From Komagataeibacter nataicola (GTDB lineage Bacteria > Pseudomonadota > Alphaproteobacteria > Acetobacterales > Acetobacteraceae): a DNA stretch of 64,000 nucleotides. The first letter of the stretch is position 1. The number at the start of each line of letters is the position of its first letter. Below the pieces are notes generated by a model. That model was not told where the DNA came from, ran no database searches, and was given only the letters and a program-made list of their open reading frames with translations. The stretch spans positions 62,001-126,000 of the forward strand of contig NZ_NIRT01000002.1 of NCBI RefSeq assembly GCF_003207795.1, given 5' to 3'. Made by a program: the position numbers and the translations under genes. This document shows positions 18,566-28,414 of this stretch, piece after piece.

Positions 18566-21172
18566 ATGACGGGTGTACCCTCGGGCCTTCGTGGCCCCCA
18601 TCGCGCAGCGGCCGGGCATCGCTCCGGCCCCCATTCCGACCAGGTGGTCCGGGCTGTGCTCGGCCCGACCAATACCGGAAAGACGCATCTCGCCATCGAG
18701 CGGCTGCTCTCGCATTCCAGCGGGGTGATCGGCTTCCCGCTCCGCCTGCTGGCCCGTGAGAACTACGACCGCATGGTGGCCCGCAAGGGCGCGCACGCCG
18801 TGGCGCTGATAACGGGTGAGGAAAAGATCATTCCCCCCAAGGCGCGCTGGTTTTCCTGCACGGTCGAGGCCATGCCGCTCGACCGGCGGGTGGAATTCGT
18901 GGCGGTGGATGAAATCCAGCTCTGCGCCGATCCTGACCGGGGCCACATCTTTACTGACCGCCTGCTGCATGCGCGTGGCACGGCGGAGACGATGTTCCTC
19001 GGCGCCGACACCATCCGCAACCTGATCCGCCGCCTTGTGCCCGGCATCGAGATCGAACACCGGCCCCGCCTGTCGCAACTGACCCATGCGGGGGCGTGCA
19101 AGCTGACGCGCCTGCCGCCACGCTCGGCCATTGTCGCGTTCTCGGCGGGTGAGGTTTACGCCATTGCCGAACTGCTGCGCCGTAGGCGGGGTGGCTGCGC
19201 CATCGTGATGGGCCAGCTTTCTCCGCGCACGCGCAACGCACAGGTGGCGCTGTATCAGGAAAAGGAGGTTGATTACCTCGTCGCGACCGATGCCATCGGC
19301 ATGGGGCTGAACATGGATGTGAACCATGTGGCCTTTGCCAGCCTGTCGAAATTCGATGGCTCGCGCATCCGCCCGCTCACGGCAGGCGAGATCGCGCAGG
19401 TGGCGGGGCGTGCCGGGCGCGGCCTGCGCGATGGCACGTTTGGCACCACCGGCACCTGCCCCCCATTGCATGAGGAACTGGCCGAAGCCGTGGAGCAGCA
19501 CCGCTTCGACCCGCTCACCCGCCTGTCATGGCGCAACAGCGCGCTTGATTTTTCCTCACCCGCCAGCCTGCTGGGCAGCCTCAACCAGGCCTCGCCACGC
19601 CCCGAACTCATCGCGGGGCATGAAGCAAGCGACGTGCTGGCCCTGTCCGCGCTCTCGGCCAGCCCCGACATCCGCCCGCTGGTCCATGCCCGCGCCGCAA
19701 CCCGGCTGTTATGGGAGAGCTGCCAGATCCCCGATTTCCGCAAGCTGGGCGATGACAGCCACATCCGCCTGTGCGGGCGCATCTTCACCCATCTGATCGG
19801 CGATGGCCGCATCCCCGCTACATGGATGGAAAACCAGATTACCCATTTCTTCCAGACCGATGGCACCATCGACACGCTGATGCAGCGCCTGGCGGGGATT
19901 CGCGTGTGTAGTTACATCGCCGCCCGCCCCGGCTGGATCGCCAATGCCGAACACTGGCAGGCCCGCACGCGTGAGGCGGAGGACCGGCTGTCCGACGTGC
20001 TGCACGAGCAGTTGACCGCCCGCTTTGTCGACCGCCGTGCCACCACGCTGATCCGCAGGCTTGATGAAGGCGGCCATGACAACCTGCTCTCTGCCGTGAC
20101 CGCACAGGGCAATGTGGTGGTGGAAGGCCATGAGGTCGGCCGGATTGCGGGCCTTGACCTGATTGCGGGCGAACATACCGATGCCGAGGATGGCCGCCTG
20201 CTCATGCGTGCCGCCCGCCGCGCCGTACGCAGCGAGATTCCCCGCCGCGTGGCCCTGCTGGTGCAGGATGACGACCAGCAATTTACCTTCTCGACCGATG
20301 GCACGCATATCATGTGGCAGGGCATGAACCTCGCGCGCCTGCTGCCGGGTGCCGATGTGCTCTCGCCCCGCCCGCTGGTGCTGGACAACCCGCTGCTCGA
20401 CAACGCGCAGCGCGAGCGAATCCGCAACCGGCTCCAGACCTGGCTCGGGCAGGTCGTGCGCGAGCACCTTGCCCCGCTTTTTGCCGTGCAGGCCGCCGTC
20501 GCCGCCACGCCGGAGCTGCGCGGCATCGTTCACCGCCTGCTCGAAGGTGCGGGCATCGCCCCGCTGCACCGGGGCGAGCGCCTGCCCCCCGAGATGCTGG
20601 GCCGCCTGCGCAGGCTGGGGGTGCGCGTGGGCCATTACACCCTGTTCATGCCCGCCATCCTCAAGGAGCGCCCGCTGCAACTGCGGGGCTGGCTTGTGGC
20701 AATCAGCCTGAACATGCCCTGCCCCACCCTGCCCGCCATGAGCCGCATCACCCTGCCGCCCGATGCCCTGCCCCCGGCCTTCATGGACCGCATGGGCTGG
20801 CTCGCGGCGGGGCCCGTGCGCATACGGCTTGATATTGCGGAAAAATTCATTCGGGAACTGGCCCGCCTGACCCGCCGCGCGCCCGTGCCGCTGCCACCGC
20901 AACTGGCCTCACGGCTGGGCGTGCGCCGTGAAATGCTGCCCGCCGTGCTGAAGGGGCTGAACATGCGCGTGCACCACCCCCGCCCCATGCCCGCCGACCG
21001 CTACGGGCCGCCTGCTCCGATCATGATCCGCTTCCATGCGGAGGGCGACAGTGCCCGGCACGAAAAACCCCGCCCGGCGCAGGACCGCCAGCCCAGCAGG
21101 CGTGCCACTACCCGGCACATACGGTCCGACAGCCCCTTCGCCGCCCTTGCCCCCCTTCTGGACCGCTCCTGA
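18566..21172 (+). CDS. Suv3-like ATP-dependent helicase
   Basis: Superfamily 2 helicase of 868 residues, related to the mitochondrial RNA helicase Suv3 and common in alphaproteobacteria. GPTNTGKT (33-40) is Walker A, DEIQ (115-118) replaces DEAD, and QVAGRAGRG is motif VI near 280. The middle and C-terminal parts hold the Suv3-type helical and beta-rich regions, and the last 60 residues are basic and likely flexible. The ATG at 18566 follows CCGGAG; the frame is open for 250 codons upstream but that stretch overlaps pepA antisense. An S4-domain gene follows 4 bases after the stop, suggesting work on RNA. Confidence 0.88.
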   Translation: MTGVPSGLRGPHRAAAGHRSGPHSDQVVRAVLGPTNTGKTHLAIERLLSHSSGVIGFPLRLLARENYDRMVARKGAHAVALITGEEKIIPPKARWFSCTVEAMPLDRRVEFVAVDEIQLCADPDRGHIFTDRLLHARGTAETMFLGADTIRNLIRRLVPGIEIEHRPRLSQLTHAGACKLTRLPPRSAIVAFSAGEVYAIAELLRRRRGGCAIVMGQLSPRTRNAQVALYQEKEVDYLVATDAIGMGLNMDVNHVAFASLSKFDGSRIRPLTAGEIAQVAGRAGRGLRDGTFGTTGTCPPLHEELAEAVEQHRFDPLTRLSWRNSALDFSSPASLLGSLNQASPRPELIAGHEASDVLALSALSASPDIRPLVHARAATRLLWESCQIPDFRKLGDDSHIRLCGRIFTHLIGDGRIPATWMENQITHFFQTDGTIDTLMQRLAGIRVCSYIAARPGWIANAEHWQARTREAEDRLSDVLHEQLTARFVDRRATTLIRRLDEGGHDNLLSAVTAQGNVVVEGHEVGRIAGLDLIAGEHTDAEDGRLLMRAARRAVRSEIPRRVALLVQDDDQQFTFSTDGTHIMWQGMNLARLLPGADVLSPRPLVLDNPLLDNAQRERIRNRLQTWLGQVVREHLAPLFAVQAAVAATPELRGIVHRLLEGAGIAPLHRGERLPPEMLGRLRRLGVRVGHYTLFMPAILKERPLQLRGWLVAISLNMPCPTLPAMSRITLPPDALPPAFMDRMGWLAAGPVRIRLDIAEKFIRELARLTRRAPVPLPPQLASRLGVRREMLPAVLKGLNMRVHHPRPMPADRYGPPAPIMIRFHAEGDSARHEKPRPAQDRQPSRRATTRHIRSDSPFAALAPLLDRS

Positions 21173-21176
21173 GCGC

Positions 21177-21473
21177 ATGAAACAGCCTCCCACCCCCCAG
21201 CCCCTGGCCCAGCGCGTGGATGTGTGGCTGTTCCATGCCCGCTTCGGGCGCAGCCGCAGCGCCTGCGCGCAGATCGCCACCAGCGGGCATGTACGAATCA
21301 ACCGCCAGCGCGTGACCAAGGCGCATGCACTGGTGCGCGCGGGCGACGTGCTGACCCTGCCCGCCCCGGACCGCAGGGCCGTGATCGTCATTCGCGTATT
21401 AGCCCAGGCCGAGCGGCGCCAGGCAGCGCCACTTGCACAACTTCTGTATGAAATTGTTCCAGAAACTGCCTGA
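21177..21473 (+). CDS. S4-domain RNA-binding protein, Hsp15-like
   Basis: A 98-residue protein whose core, QRVDVWLFHARFGRSRSACAQIATSGHVRINRQRVTKA in shorthand, is the S4 RNA-binding fold, followed by VRAGDVLTL. Hsp15 (HslR) of E. coli binds stalled 50S subunits carrying nascent chains; whether this one does is inferred. The start at 21177 is 4 bases after the helicase stop, so the two are translationally linked. Confidence 0.88.
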   Translation: MKQPPTPQPLAQRVDVWLFHARFGRSRSACAQIATSGHVRINRQRVTKAHALVRAGDVLTLPAPDRRAVIVIRVLAQAERRQAAPLAQLLYEIVPETA

Positions 21474-21662
21474 ATATTGTGGCGATAGGGACAATACAGG
21501 CACGGATTATGCATTAGCCGCCGTCTTGGGCTTGCCACGACCGGAAAACACTCTCATATCTTCCGCCATTCCCGATGAGGTCATGCCCCCTGTGGCGCCT
21601 CGTCCCTTTTCATGGCTGGGCCTACTGCCACAGGCCACACAAATAACGATCGGAGATAGGCG

Positions 21663-21995
21663 ATGACCTATGTGGTCACCGAAAACTGCATTCGCTGCAA
21701 ATTCACAGATTGTGTCGAAGTCTGTCCGGTTGACTGCTTCTACGCGGGTGAGAACTTTCTCGTAATCAATCCGGATGAATGCATCGACTGCGGCGTATGC
21801 GAACCGGAATGCCCGGCTGAGGCCATCTTCCCCGATAGCGATGACCGCGCGACCCCCTGGGCCGAGCTTAACGCCAAATACGCCGCCATCTGGCCCAACA
21901 TCACCCGCAAGATCGACGCCCCGGCCGATGCCGAGGAATGGAAAGACAAGCCCGGCAAGAAAGATATGCTTTCCCCTGAGCCGCAGAAGGGCTGA
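21663..21995 (+). CDS. fdxA: 7Fe ferredoxin
   Basis: Small electron carrier of 110 residues with one [3Fe-4S] and one [4Fe-4S] cluster. The cysteines C9, C17, C21 and C25 in the first motif and [12 protein letters not shown] in the second fit the FdxA/Azotobacter FdI arrangement. The C-terminal 50 residues ([16 protein letters not shown]) are the usual extension of alphaproteobacterial FdxA. The ATG follows GGAGATAGG. It is downstream of the helicase and S4 genes, with 189 bases in between that contain an imperfect inverted repeat around the S4 stop codon. Confidence 0.95.
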   Translation: MTYVVTENCIRCKFTDCVEVCPVDCFYAGENFLVINPDECIDCGVCEPECPAEAIFPDSDDRATPWAELNAKYAAIWPNITRKIDAPADAEEWKDKPGKKDMLSPEPQKG

Positions 21996-22021
21996 TCCAG
22001 CCTTTCCCGCCAGGGCCCAAT

Positions 22022-22060
22022 AAAAAAGACCGGCACGGTTTCCCGTGCCGGTCTTTTTTT
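22022..22060. terminator. Bidirectional intrinsic terminator between fdxA and cyoD
   Basis: GACCGGCACGG and CCGTGCCGGTC form a perfect 11-bp stem with a TTTC loop, flanked by six A on one side and seven T on the other. It serves the convergent fdxA and cyo transcripts. Confidence 0.95.
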
Positions 22061-22118
22061 ATGCCGTCTGGCCCCGGAGGTGGTTGCCCACCCCCAAGGC
22101 CCAGCATGAGGCCGCGTA

Positions 22119-22448
22119 TCAGCGCGACATCATGTTGATGGACGTGTCATGCATGATGAACATGGTGCCGGCCACAAGGACCAGAACCGACAGCACCGTG
22201 AATGTAAACGCCATGACGTTCCAGCGCTGCTCGGACGAACCGTTCATGTGCAGGAAGTAGATCAGGTGAACCACGATCTGGACCACCGCCAGCAGGGCAA
22301 TCGCCCCACCGGTGGCGGACGGTGACATCGCATGCGACATCACCAGACCGAAGGCTGCTACCGTCAGGATAACGGCAAGTACGAACCCGGTAAGGTAAGA
22401 TCCTACGCTACCATGGCCCTCTCCCGAGGATGAAATATGATCAGCCAT
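22119..22448 (-). CDS. cyoD: Cytochrome bo3 ubiquinol oxidase subunit IV
   Basis: Small membrane subunit of the terminal ubiquinol oxidase, needed for assembly of the CuB site in E. coli. The 109 residues contain three hydrophobic helices (about 17-40, 45-65, 78-100) and the family's HLIYFLHMN motif. Its ATG overlaps the cyoC stop as TGATG. Last gene of the cyo operon. Confidence 0.95.
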   Translation of the reverse strand: MADHISSSGEGHGSVGSYLTGFVLAVILTVAAFGLVMSHAMSPSATGGAIALLAVVQIVVHLIYFLHMNGSSEQRWNVMAFTFTVLSVLVLVAGTMFIMHDTSINMMSR

Positions 22449-23053
22449 CAGAGCACACCCATCAGATAGACAAAGGTGAAGACACAGATCCAGACAATGT
22501 CCAGGAAGTGCCAGAACAGGCTGAGGCAGGTCAGCTTGCCGATCATGCGCTCGTTCAGCTCAGTCTTGCCAGCCGTCTGGAACAGCAGAACCGCCATCCA
22601 CAGCAGGCCGCAGGTGACATGCAGACCATGCGTGCCAACCAGCGTGAAGAAGGCGGACAGGAACGCACTGCGATCCGGGCCGTTGCCTTCGGCAATCATG
22701 TGCGAGAACTCGCGGATTTCCATGAACAGGAAGCCCAGCCCCAGCAGGAAGGTCACCCCGAGCCAGGTCCGCATGGTGCTGACCTTGTTCTCGTGGGCGG
22801 CGATCATGCCAAAACCGTAGGTGATGGAGCTGAACAGCAGGATAGCCGTTTCAATGCCAACACCCGAAAGTTCGAACACTTCGTGGCCGGTCGGACCGCC
22901 GGCAAACTGGTCACGCAACACCGCGAACACTGCGAACAGCGTACCGAAGATGATGCAGTCCGTCATCAGATACAGCCAGAACCCGAACACCACGGGAGAT
23001 TCGTGGTGTTCATCATGGGCATGGGCTGCATCAGCAGTCATGTTTTGCGCCAT
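22448..23053 (-). CDS. cyoC: Cytochrome bo3 ubiquinol oxidase subunit III
   Basis: Five-helix membrane subunit of 201 residues belonging to the COX3-like family. [24 protein letters not shown] opens the first helix, and [13 protein letters not shown] and [13 protein letters not shown] are conserved helix motifs. The N-terminal 20 residues are His-rich and cytoplasmic. It overlaps cyoB by one base (TAATG) and cyoD by one base (TGATG), so translation is coupled. Confidence 0.96.
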   Translation of the reverse strand: MAQNMTADAAHAHDEHHESPVVFGFWLYLMTDCIIFGTLFAVFAVLRDQFAGGPTGHEVFELSGVGIETAILLFSSITYGFGMIAAHENKVSTMRTWLGVTFLLGLGFLFMEIREFSHMIAEGNGPDRSAFLSAFFTLVGTHGLHVTCGLLWMAVLLFQTAGKTELNERMIGKLTCLSLFWHFLDIVWICVFTFVYLMGVL

Positions 23054-25047
23054 TATTCCGCTGCCTGTGCTGCCATAAGGTTATGGGTGTGCTCCTGCTC
23101 GATACGAGCCACCTCGGACACCGGCACGTAGTAGTCGACGTCATTGTCAGCCGAACGTGCGATCACCGTAGCGATGACACCGATCAGACCAACAGCCGCC
23201 AGCCACCAGATGTACCAGATGGCACCGAAGCCAAGCACGAAGCTGAAGGCACCGATCAGGAAACCGCATGCCGTGTTCTTGGGCATGTGGATGGGCTGAT
23301 AGTCACCACCCGCGCGACGCGTGTCGATACCCGCTTCCTTGTCGTGGGCAAAAGCGTCGAGCTCGTGCACTTCCGGCAGGATGGCGAAGTTATAGAACGG
23401 CGGCGGCGAAGAGGTGGACCATTCCAGCGTACGAGCGTTCCACGGATCGCCCGTCAGGTCACGGTTCTCGGCCAGGTTACGGTCGCGGATCGAGACATAA
23501 AGCTGGGTCAGCTGGCACACGATACCGCATGCAATCAGCACGGCACCGACTTCAGCAATCAGCAGCCAGGGGTGCCATTCCGGATTGTCGTAGTGGTTCA
23601 TACGACGGGTCATGCCCTCGAAACCAACGACATACAGCGGCATGAACGCCACATAGAAGCCAATGAACCAGCACCAGAACGCCCGCTTGCCCCATGCTTC
23701 GTTCAGCTTGAAGCCGAAAGACTTGGGGAACCAGAAGTTCATGGCCGCCACGTAGCCGAAATACACACCACCGATAATCACGTTATGGAAGTGGGCGATA
23801 ACGAACAGCGAGTTATGCAGCACGAAGTCGGAAGCCGGGATGGCGAGCATCACGCCGGTCATGCCACCGATGGAGAAGGTGATCATGAAGCCGATCACCC
23901 AGTACATGGTCGCATGGAACTCGATGCGGCCCTTATACATGGTGAACAGCCAGTTGAAGATTTTCACGCCAGTCGGAACGGCGATGATCATCGTCATGAT
24001 GCCGAAGAACGCATTCACGTTCGGGCCAGCACCCATGGTGAAGAAGTGGTGAACCCACACCACCAGCGACAGGACCATGATGGAAGCGGTCGCGTAGACC
24101 ATGGTCTTGTAGCCGAAGAGCGGCTTGCGGGAGAAGGTCTGCGTGATTTCGGAGAAGGCGCCGAAGGCAGGCAGGACCAGGATGTACACTTCCGGATGGC
24201 CCCAGCCCCAGATCACGCTCAGATAGAGCATCTGGTTGCCGCCGCCGTCGTTGGTGAAGAAGTGCATGCCCAGGTAACGGTCCAGACCAAGCAGGCCCAT
24301 GGCCACGGTCAGGATCGGGAAGGCAACCATGATCAGCACGGTGGTGCAGAAGATGGTCCAGGTGAACACCGGCATACGCATGTAGGTCATGCCAGGCGCA
24401 CGCATCTTCACGATGGTCGCGAAGAAGTTCACACCCGTCAGCAGCGTGCCCACACCGGACAGCTGAACCGCCCAGATATAGTAGTCAACACCGACGCCGG
24501 GGCTGAACTGCTGCTCGGACAGGGGCGGGTAAGCCAGCCAGCCGCACTGCGAGAACTCACCGATGAACAGCGAGACGTTGACCAGCAGGAAGCTGATGGT
24601 CGTCATCCAGAAGCTCAGCGTGTTCACGAACGGGAAGGCCACGTCGCGCGCACCGATCTGCAGCGGCACCACGATGTTCATCAGACCCTGCATGAACGCC
24701 ATGGCCATGAAGAAGATCATGATCGTGCCGTGAGCGGAGAAGATCTGGTCATAGTGGTGCGGCGGCAGGTAGCCGGGGTTACCGGCATAAGCCAGCGCAA
24801 GCTGGGAGCGCATCATGATCGCGTCCGCAAAACCACGGAACAGCGCCACGAGGGCCACAACGATATACATGACACCAATGCGCTTGTGGTCGACCGAGGT
24901 CAGCCATTCACGCCACAGGTAGCCCCATTTACCGTAATAGGTGATGAGACCGACAACGGCGAGACCCGCGATAGCGGCACCGATGAACGTCCCAACAAGG
25001 ATCGGCACATCATAAGGGATGGCCGACAAAGTTAGTTTGCCAAACAT
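23053..25047 (-). CDS. cyoB: Cytochrome bo3 ubiquinol oxidase subunit I
   Basis: Catalytic proton-pumping subunit that reduces oxygen with electrons from ubiquinol. The 664 residues contain about 15 helices. WGHPEVYI holds the CuB histidine and its cross-linked tyrosine, [10 protein letters not shown] the other CuB histidines, and [13 protein letters not shown] the haem ligands. The C-terminal extension with two additional helices matches quinol oxidases rather than cytochrome c oxidases. It starts 5 bases after cyoA. In Acetobacter the equivalent genes were first called cyaBACD, with the large subunit as E. In alcohol-oxidising bacteria this enzyme is the main sink for AdhAB electrons. Confidence 0.97.
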   Translation of the reverse strand: MFGKLTLSAIPYDVPILVGTFIGAAIAGLAVVGLITYYGKWGYLWREWLTSVDHKRIGVMYIVVALVALFRGFADAIMMRSQLALAYAGNPGYLPPHHYDQIFSAHGTIMIFFMAMAFMQGLMNIVVPLQIGARDVAFPFVNTLSFWMTTISFLLVNVSLFIGEFSQCGWLAYPPLSEQQFSPGVGVDYYIWAVQLSGVGTLLTGVNFFATIVKMRAPGMTYMRMPVFTWTIFCTTVLIMVAFPILTVAMGLLGLDRYLGMHFFTNDGGGNQMLYLSVIWGWGHPEVYILVLPAFGAFSEITQTFSRKPLFGYKTMVYATASIMVLSLVVWVHHFFTMGAGPNVNAFFGIMTMIIAVPTGVKIFNWLFTMYKGRIEFHATMYWVIGFMITFSIGGMTGVMLAIPASDFVLHNSLFVIAHFHNVIIGGVYFGYVAAMNFWFPKSFGFKLNEAWGKRAFWCWFIGFYVAFMPLYVVGFEGMTRRMNHYDNPEWHPWLLIAEVGAVLIACGIVCQLTQLYVSIRDRNLAENRDLTGDPWNARTLEWSTSSPPPFYNFAILPEVHELDAFAHDKEAGIDTRRAGGDYQPIHMPKNTACGFLIGAFSFVLGFGAIWYIWWLAAVGLIGVIATVIARSADNDVDYYVPVSEVARIEQEHTHNLMAAQAAE

Positions 25048-25052
25048 CTGTC

Positions 25053-25979
25053 CTATTCCTTCATGTTCATGTCGGACATCGCGGACTGCTGCACGTGCAG
25101 CATCTTGCCGGTGCTCTTGTCCATGACCATGCCGTCATTGTACTTGGCAACAATGGCATCGAAGAGACCCGCATCGACATGCGAGAAGTACTCAACCGGG
25201 TTGGCCTCGCTCGGCGCGGCCAGCTTCGGATAGCTTGCGCTGTCCAGCTGCTCGGAAGAAGCCTTCACCTTCTCGACCCACGCGCTGTACTGGTCCGCCG
25301 GCATTGCCAGCGCACGGAAGCGCATGTCGGAGAAGCCCTTGCCGCTGAAGTTGGACGACTCACCCTGGAAGTCACCCGCTTCGTTGGCGATCAGGTGCAG
25401 CTGTGTCTGCATCCCGGCCATGGCATAGATCATCGTGCCCAGCTGCGGGATGAAGAACGAGTTCATCACGGAGTCAGAGGTGATCCGGAAATCGACCGGC
25501 GTATTCACCGGCATGGCCATCTGGTTGACGGTTGCGATCCCTTCATCCGGATAGATAAAGAGCCACTTCCAGTCCAGTGCCACAACATCGACATGAATTG
25601 GCTTGACGTTGGCTTCAGCCTCGAGGGGCTTGTACGGGTCAAGCGAATGACATGTCTGATAGGTCAGCACCGCCAGGAACAGAATGATCAGGCTGGGGAT
25701 CGCCCAGATGATCACTTCAATCTTGTTGGAATGCGACCATTTCGGCAGGTATTCCGCCGAAGTGTTGGACTGACGGTACTGCCATGCGAACAGCAGCGTC
25801 AGGATACATACCGGTATGACAACCAGCAGCATCGCGTAGGTCGAGGTCAGGATCAGGCTTTTTTCCTGAGCACCGACAACGCCCTTGGGATCAAGTGTAT
25901 CCCAGGTACAGCCTGCTAACAGCGCTGCTGAAGATAGGCTCATCAGCTTTGTTAATCTCGGCAAGATTTTTTTCTTCAT
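25053..25979 (-). CDS. cyoA: Cytochrome bo3 ubiquinol oxidase subunit II
   Basis: Membrane-anchored lipoprotein subunit with a periplasmic cupredoxin-like domain that lacks the CuA ligands, as expected for a quinol oxidase. With the start at 25979 the product has 308 residues, a signal peptide and the lipobox LLAGC (Cys24). Two helices follow near 45-70 and 88-108, then the domain with [20 protein letters not shown] and [17 protein letters not shown]. The start is chosen because GAGG precedes it; ATGs at 26003 and 26033 would lengthen the signal peptide. First gene of cyoABCD. Confidence 0.94.
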   Translation of the reverse strand: MKKKILPRLTKLMSLSSAALLAGCTWDTLDPKGVVGAQEKSLILTSTYAMLLVVIPVCILTLLFAWQYRQSNTSAEYLPKWSHSNKIEVIIWAIPSLIILFLAVLTYQTCHSLDPYKPLEAEANVKPIHVDVVALDWKWLFIYPDEGIATVNQMAMPVNTPVDFRITSDSVMNSFFIPQLGTMIYAMAGMQTQLHLIANEAGDFQGESSNFSGKGFSDMRFRALAMPADQYSAWVEKVKASSEQLDSASYPKLAAPSEANPVEYFSHVDAGLFDAIVAKYNDGMVMDKSTGKMLHVQQSAMSDMNMKE

Positions 25980-26630
25980 CTCACGCCTCGTTGGTTTCGA
26001 CATCACCCTGTTTTGCTCACATCCTCGCTTCATCCACGGGCTTAGACAACAGCGGCCACGTTATACGCATGGCGGGAAAAAAGCATTCTGCTTTCCCGGC
26101 ATCCAGCGACATCGCGCCTGAGTCGACTTCCGAAAATGACAATCGCCTCTTTCGGTTTGCATCCGTCATGAGTTAGTTGCCGACCGGCTGGCCATGACCT
26201 TGATCAATACGGCCTGCCAGACCTTACGTAAATATTACTCTCAGGGCAGATCGGACCATGAATCGCGATGCCGTCCTGTGTGCTGAAGCGCATGTCCTGT
26301 GCCGCATACCCTTTCATATAGTTTTTCTATTCAAGGGTTATCCGACCTGAACGGCCTCATAGGCAAGCCTTCACATAATATTTCAATAAATTTCATTGCT
26401 TAAAATTTATCTTGCAAAACTGTTGTTTTACAACACCTTAGCGGGGTGTCATTAACCTCACACTCTCGTCATCATATAATTTCCATATATGAATAAGTCT
26501 TATCTTTTTTAACAGAAAGACCTTTCCAGGTCCTCATTCACGCAAAAAAGGGCCGCCATAATCATGGCAGCCCTTCTCATGCAGGCAAACAGGACTGAAA
26601 CAGTCCTTTTGGAAACAGGAATCCTGTCGA
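25980..26630. other. 651-bp AT-rich intergenic region upstream of cyoA
   Basis: No convincing gene. It must hold the cyo promoter (minus strand) and the terminator of the next gene. Visible features are a bulged hairpin GGGAAAAAAGCA/TGCTTTCCC at about 26075-26098, and a stretch 26370-26510 unusually rich in A and T with GTTGTTTTACAAC and ACACC/GGTGT inverted repeats near 26421-26450. None matches a known operator that I can name. Confidence 0.6.
26544..26576 (-). terminator. Intrinsic terminator of the Bax-inhibitor family gene
   Basis: On the minus strand GGGCTGCCAT and ATGGCGGCCC form a 10-bp stem (one G-U pair) with a GATT loop followed by six T, about 55 bases after the stop codon. Confidence 0.9.
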
Positions 26631-27401
26631 TCAGTCGTTGCTGTTGTTACGCACGCCCATGAACTGCAGCAGAAACTGAAACAGGTTGATGAAGTTCAGA
26701 TAAAGGTTCAGCGCATCATAGACCGAGCGCTTCGCGGCCTGGTCCGGCCCTTCATAGGCCGCGAGCTGCTGGTAGTTGGCCTTGATGTTCTGGGTATCGA
26801 ACATGGTCAGACCCACGAACAGGAGCACACCGGCAGCGCTGTAGACAAAATACAGGGCAGGGCTGTGCAGGAACATGTTCACCACGCCCGCGATAATCAG
26901 GCCGAACAGCCCCATCATGAAGAACGAGCCAAAGCGGCTGAGGTCGGTACGAGTCGTGTAGCCCCAGATGGACATGGTGCAGAAGGTCGCGGCGGTAACG
27001 AAGAAGACGCGCGTGACCGAAACACCCGTGAACACCATGAAGATGTTGGACAGGCTCGCCCCCATCACCCCGCAGAACAGCCAGAACAGGGTCTGCACCG
27101 CCTGGGTGGACAGCCTGTTGACTCCAAACGACATGACCAGAACGAAACCGAGCGGCGCAATCATGGCCAGCATGCCAAGCCCGGTCGGCTTGATCGTGCC
27201 AATGGCGGGCACGTACTGAAAGAACAGCGACTGCAGTTGGGTGTTGGCGATCAGGTAGGCCACCAGTCCGGTCAGGACCAGCCCGGATGCCATCCAGTTA
27301 TAGACTCGCAGCATATAGGCGCGCAGGCCCATATCGACGGAGCCCATGGCACTATCAGCGGTGGGGCGGATGAAACTCCGCGAATCAGGGCCAAAAGCCA
27401 T
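26631..27401 (-). CDS. Bax inhibitor-1/YccA family membrane protein
   Basis: Seven-helix inner-membrane protein of 256 residues in the BI-1 family, whose bacterial members form calcium-leak channels or interact with FtsH (YccA). AYMLRVYNWMASGLVLTG opens helix 1 and the C-terminal SVYDALNLYLNFINLFQFLLQFMG is characteristic. GGAGGAAGG precedes the ATG at 27401; an earlier in-frame ATG would add 20 residues and is less likely. It is divergent from thpR with 196 bases between. Confidence 0.9.
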   Translation of the reverse strand: MAFGPDSRSFIRPTADSAMGSVDMGLRAYMLRVYNWMASGLVLTGLVAYLIANTQLQSLFFQYVPAIGTIKPTGLGMLAMIAPLGFVLVMSFGVNRLSTQAVQTLFWLFCGVMGASLSNIFMVFTGVSVTRVFFVTAATFCTMSIWGYTTRTDLSRFGSFFMMGLFGLIIAGVVNMFLHSPALYFVYSAAGVLLFVGLTMFDTQNIKANYQQLAAYEGPDQAAKRSVYDALNLYLNFINLFQFLLQFMGVRNNSND

Positions 27402-27597
27402 TTGTTGTTTCCTTCCTCCACGTCCGTAGACTGACGTGCGTCTGCCTGCATGTGGGTTCATGCTAGACGAGGTTCAAGAACATCAGCGTGACGAACACAT
27501 TACAATGCGGCAACACGCTCCGCATTTTACGACACTATATATACTGTACATGCCCAGCGGCATGTGCCGTTTTTCCTTTCCGTCAAAAAGGTGCCGG

Positions 27598-28146
27598 ATG
27601 CGTCTGTTCATTGGCCTGGAACTCCCCCTTCCGCTCATGCACGCTCTCGCTGGCCTGCGGGGCAACCTGCCGGATGTGACGTGGTCTCCACCGGAGTCCT
27701 ACCACCTCACGCTGCATTACCTCGGCGAGGTAACGCACGGCCATCTGCTCGAAGACATCCACCATGCCCTGAGCGCCATAACGGCCGCGCCACCCACGCT
27801 TGGCCTGAGCGCGCCGGGCCTGTTCGAGCCCGAAACCCATCACGGGCCGGATACGCTATGGGTCGGCTGCGCGCCCGATGCCGCCCTGACGCACCTGCAA
27901 AAGCGTGTCCGCGCCACCATGAACCGGCTCCTGCCCGGCGCGGCCCGGTCCGCGCGCCGCTTCGTGCCGCATGTAACGGTGGGCCACATGCGGCACCCCG
28001 ACCCACTGAGGCGACAGGTCTGGCTGGCTTCCATGCCACCCATGCCTGAGGGCGAGCCGATGGGTCATTTCACGCTGTTCCAGTCCCTGCGCCATGCGGA
28101 CGGGCCGGTTTATGAAGCGCTGGAACATTATCCGCTACAGGGCTGA
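27598..28146 (+). CDS. thpR: RNA 2',3'-cyclic phosphodiesterase (2H family)
   Basis: Opens 2',3'-cyclic ends of RNA or joins 2'-5' bonds (former LigT). The 182 residues contain the two catalytic histidine motifs: HLTL at 36-39 and HVTV near 127. The start at 27598 follows AAAAGG and matches the usual MRLFIGLELP beginning. Cytoplasmic, apparently a single-gene unit. No terminator hairpin is obvious after the stop. Confidence 0.92.
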   Translation: MRLFIGLELPLPLMHALAGLRGNLPDVTWSPPESYHLTLHYLGEVTHGHLLEDIHHALSAITAAPPTLGLSAPGLFEPETHHGPDTLWVGCAPDAALTHLQKRVRATMNRLLPGAARSARRFVPHVTVGHMRHPDPLRRQVWLASMPPMPEGEPMGHFTLFQSLRHADGPVYEALEHYPLQG

Positions 28147-28372
28147 TTCTCTGCCCTGATCCGTTACGCGTACGGCGTGAAGCAGGTGACCGTTTCACCA
28201 AAAATTTATGCCATTCATGAATAATAAAAATATATTTCTCATCATTTATTGTGAAACACCTGTCGCGCGGCATCAGGCGGGTCTTCTCATTCTTGCTGCA
28301 ATATCAACATATTTTAAAAAACACGCTGCTGGCGGCAGCTATCTGATTCATTGCTTATCAGACAACATATTC

Positions 28373-28402
28373 ACGTTTTAGTGAGCCTGAACACTAAAAT
28401 GT
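28373..28402. promoter_or_regulatory. 11-bp inverted repeat upstream of adhA
   Basis: ACGTTTTAGTG and CACTAAAATGT are separated by 8 bases (AGCCTGAA). The inner 8 bp are perfect and the only outer difference is one base. It lies about 205 bases before the adhA start and 12 bases before a possible upstream reading frame, which suits an operator for a dimeric regulator. Confidence 0.55.
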
Positions 28403-28414
28403 CAGGAGACGGGC

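Noticed and set aside
23083..25035. 650-codon open frame on the plus strand through cyoB
   Set aside because: Antisense to cyoB, His/Gln/Arg-rich without motif.
26191..26203. TTGATCAATACGG as an FNR box upstream of cyoA
   Set aside because: Only the left half matches; the spacing to a second half (TTGAT-N4-ATCAA) is wrong.
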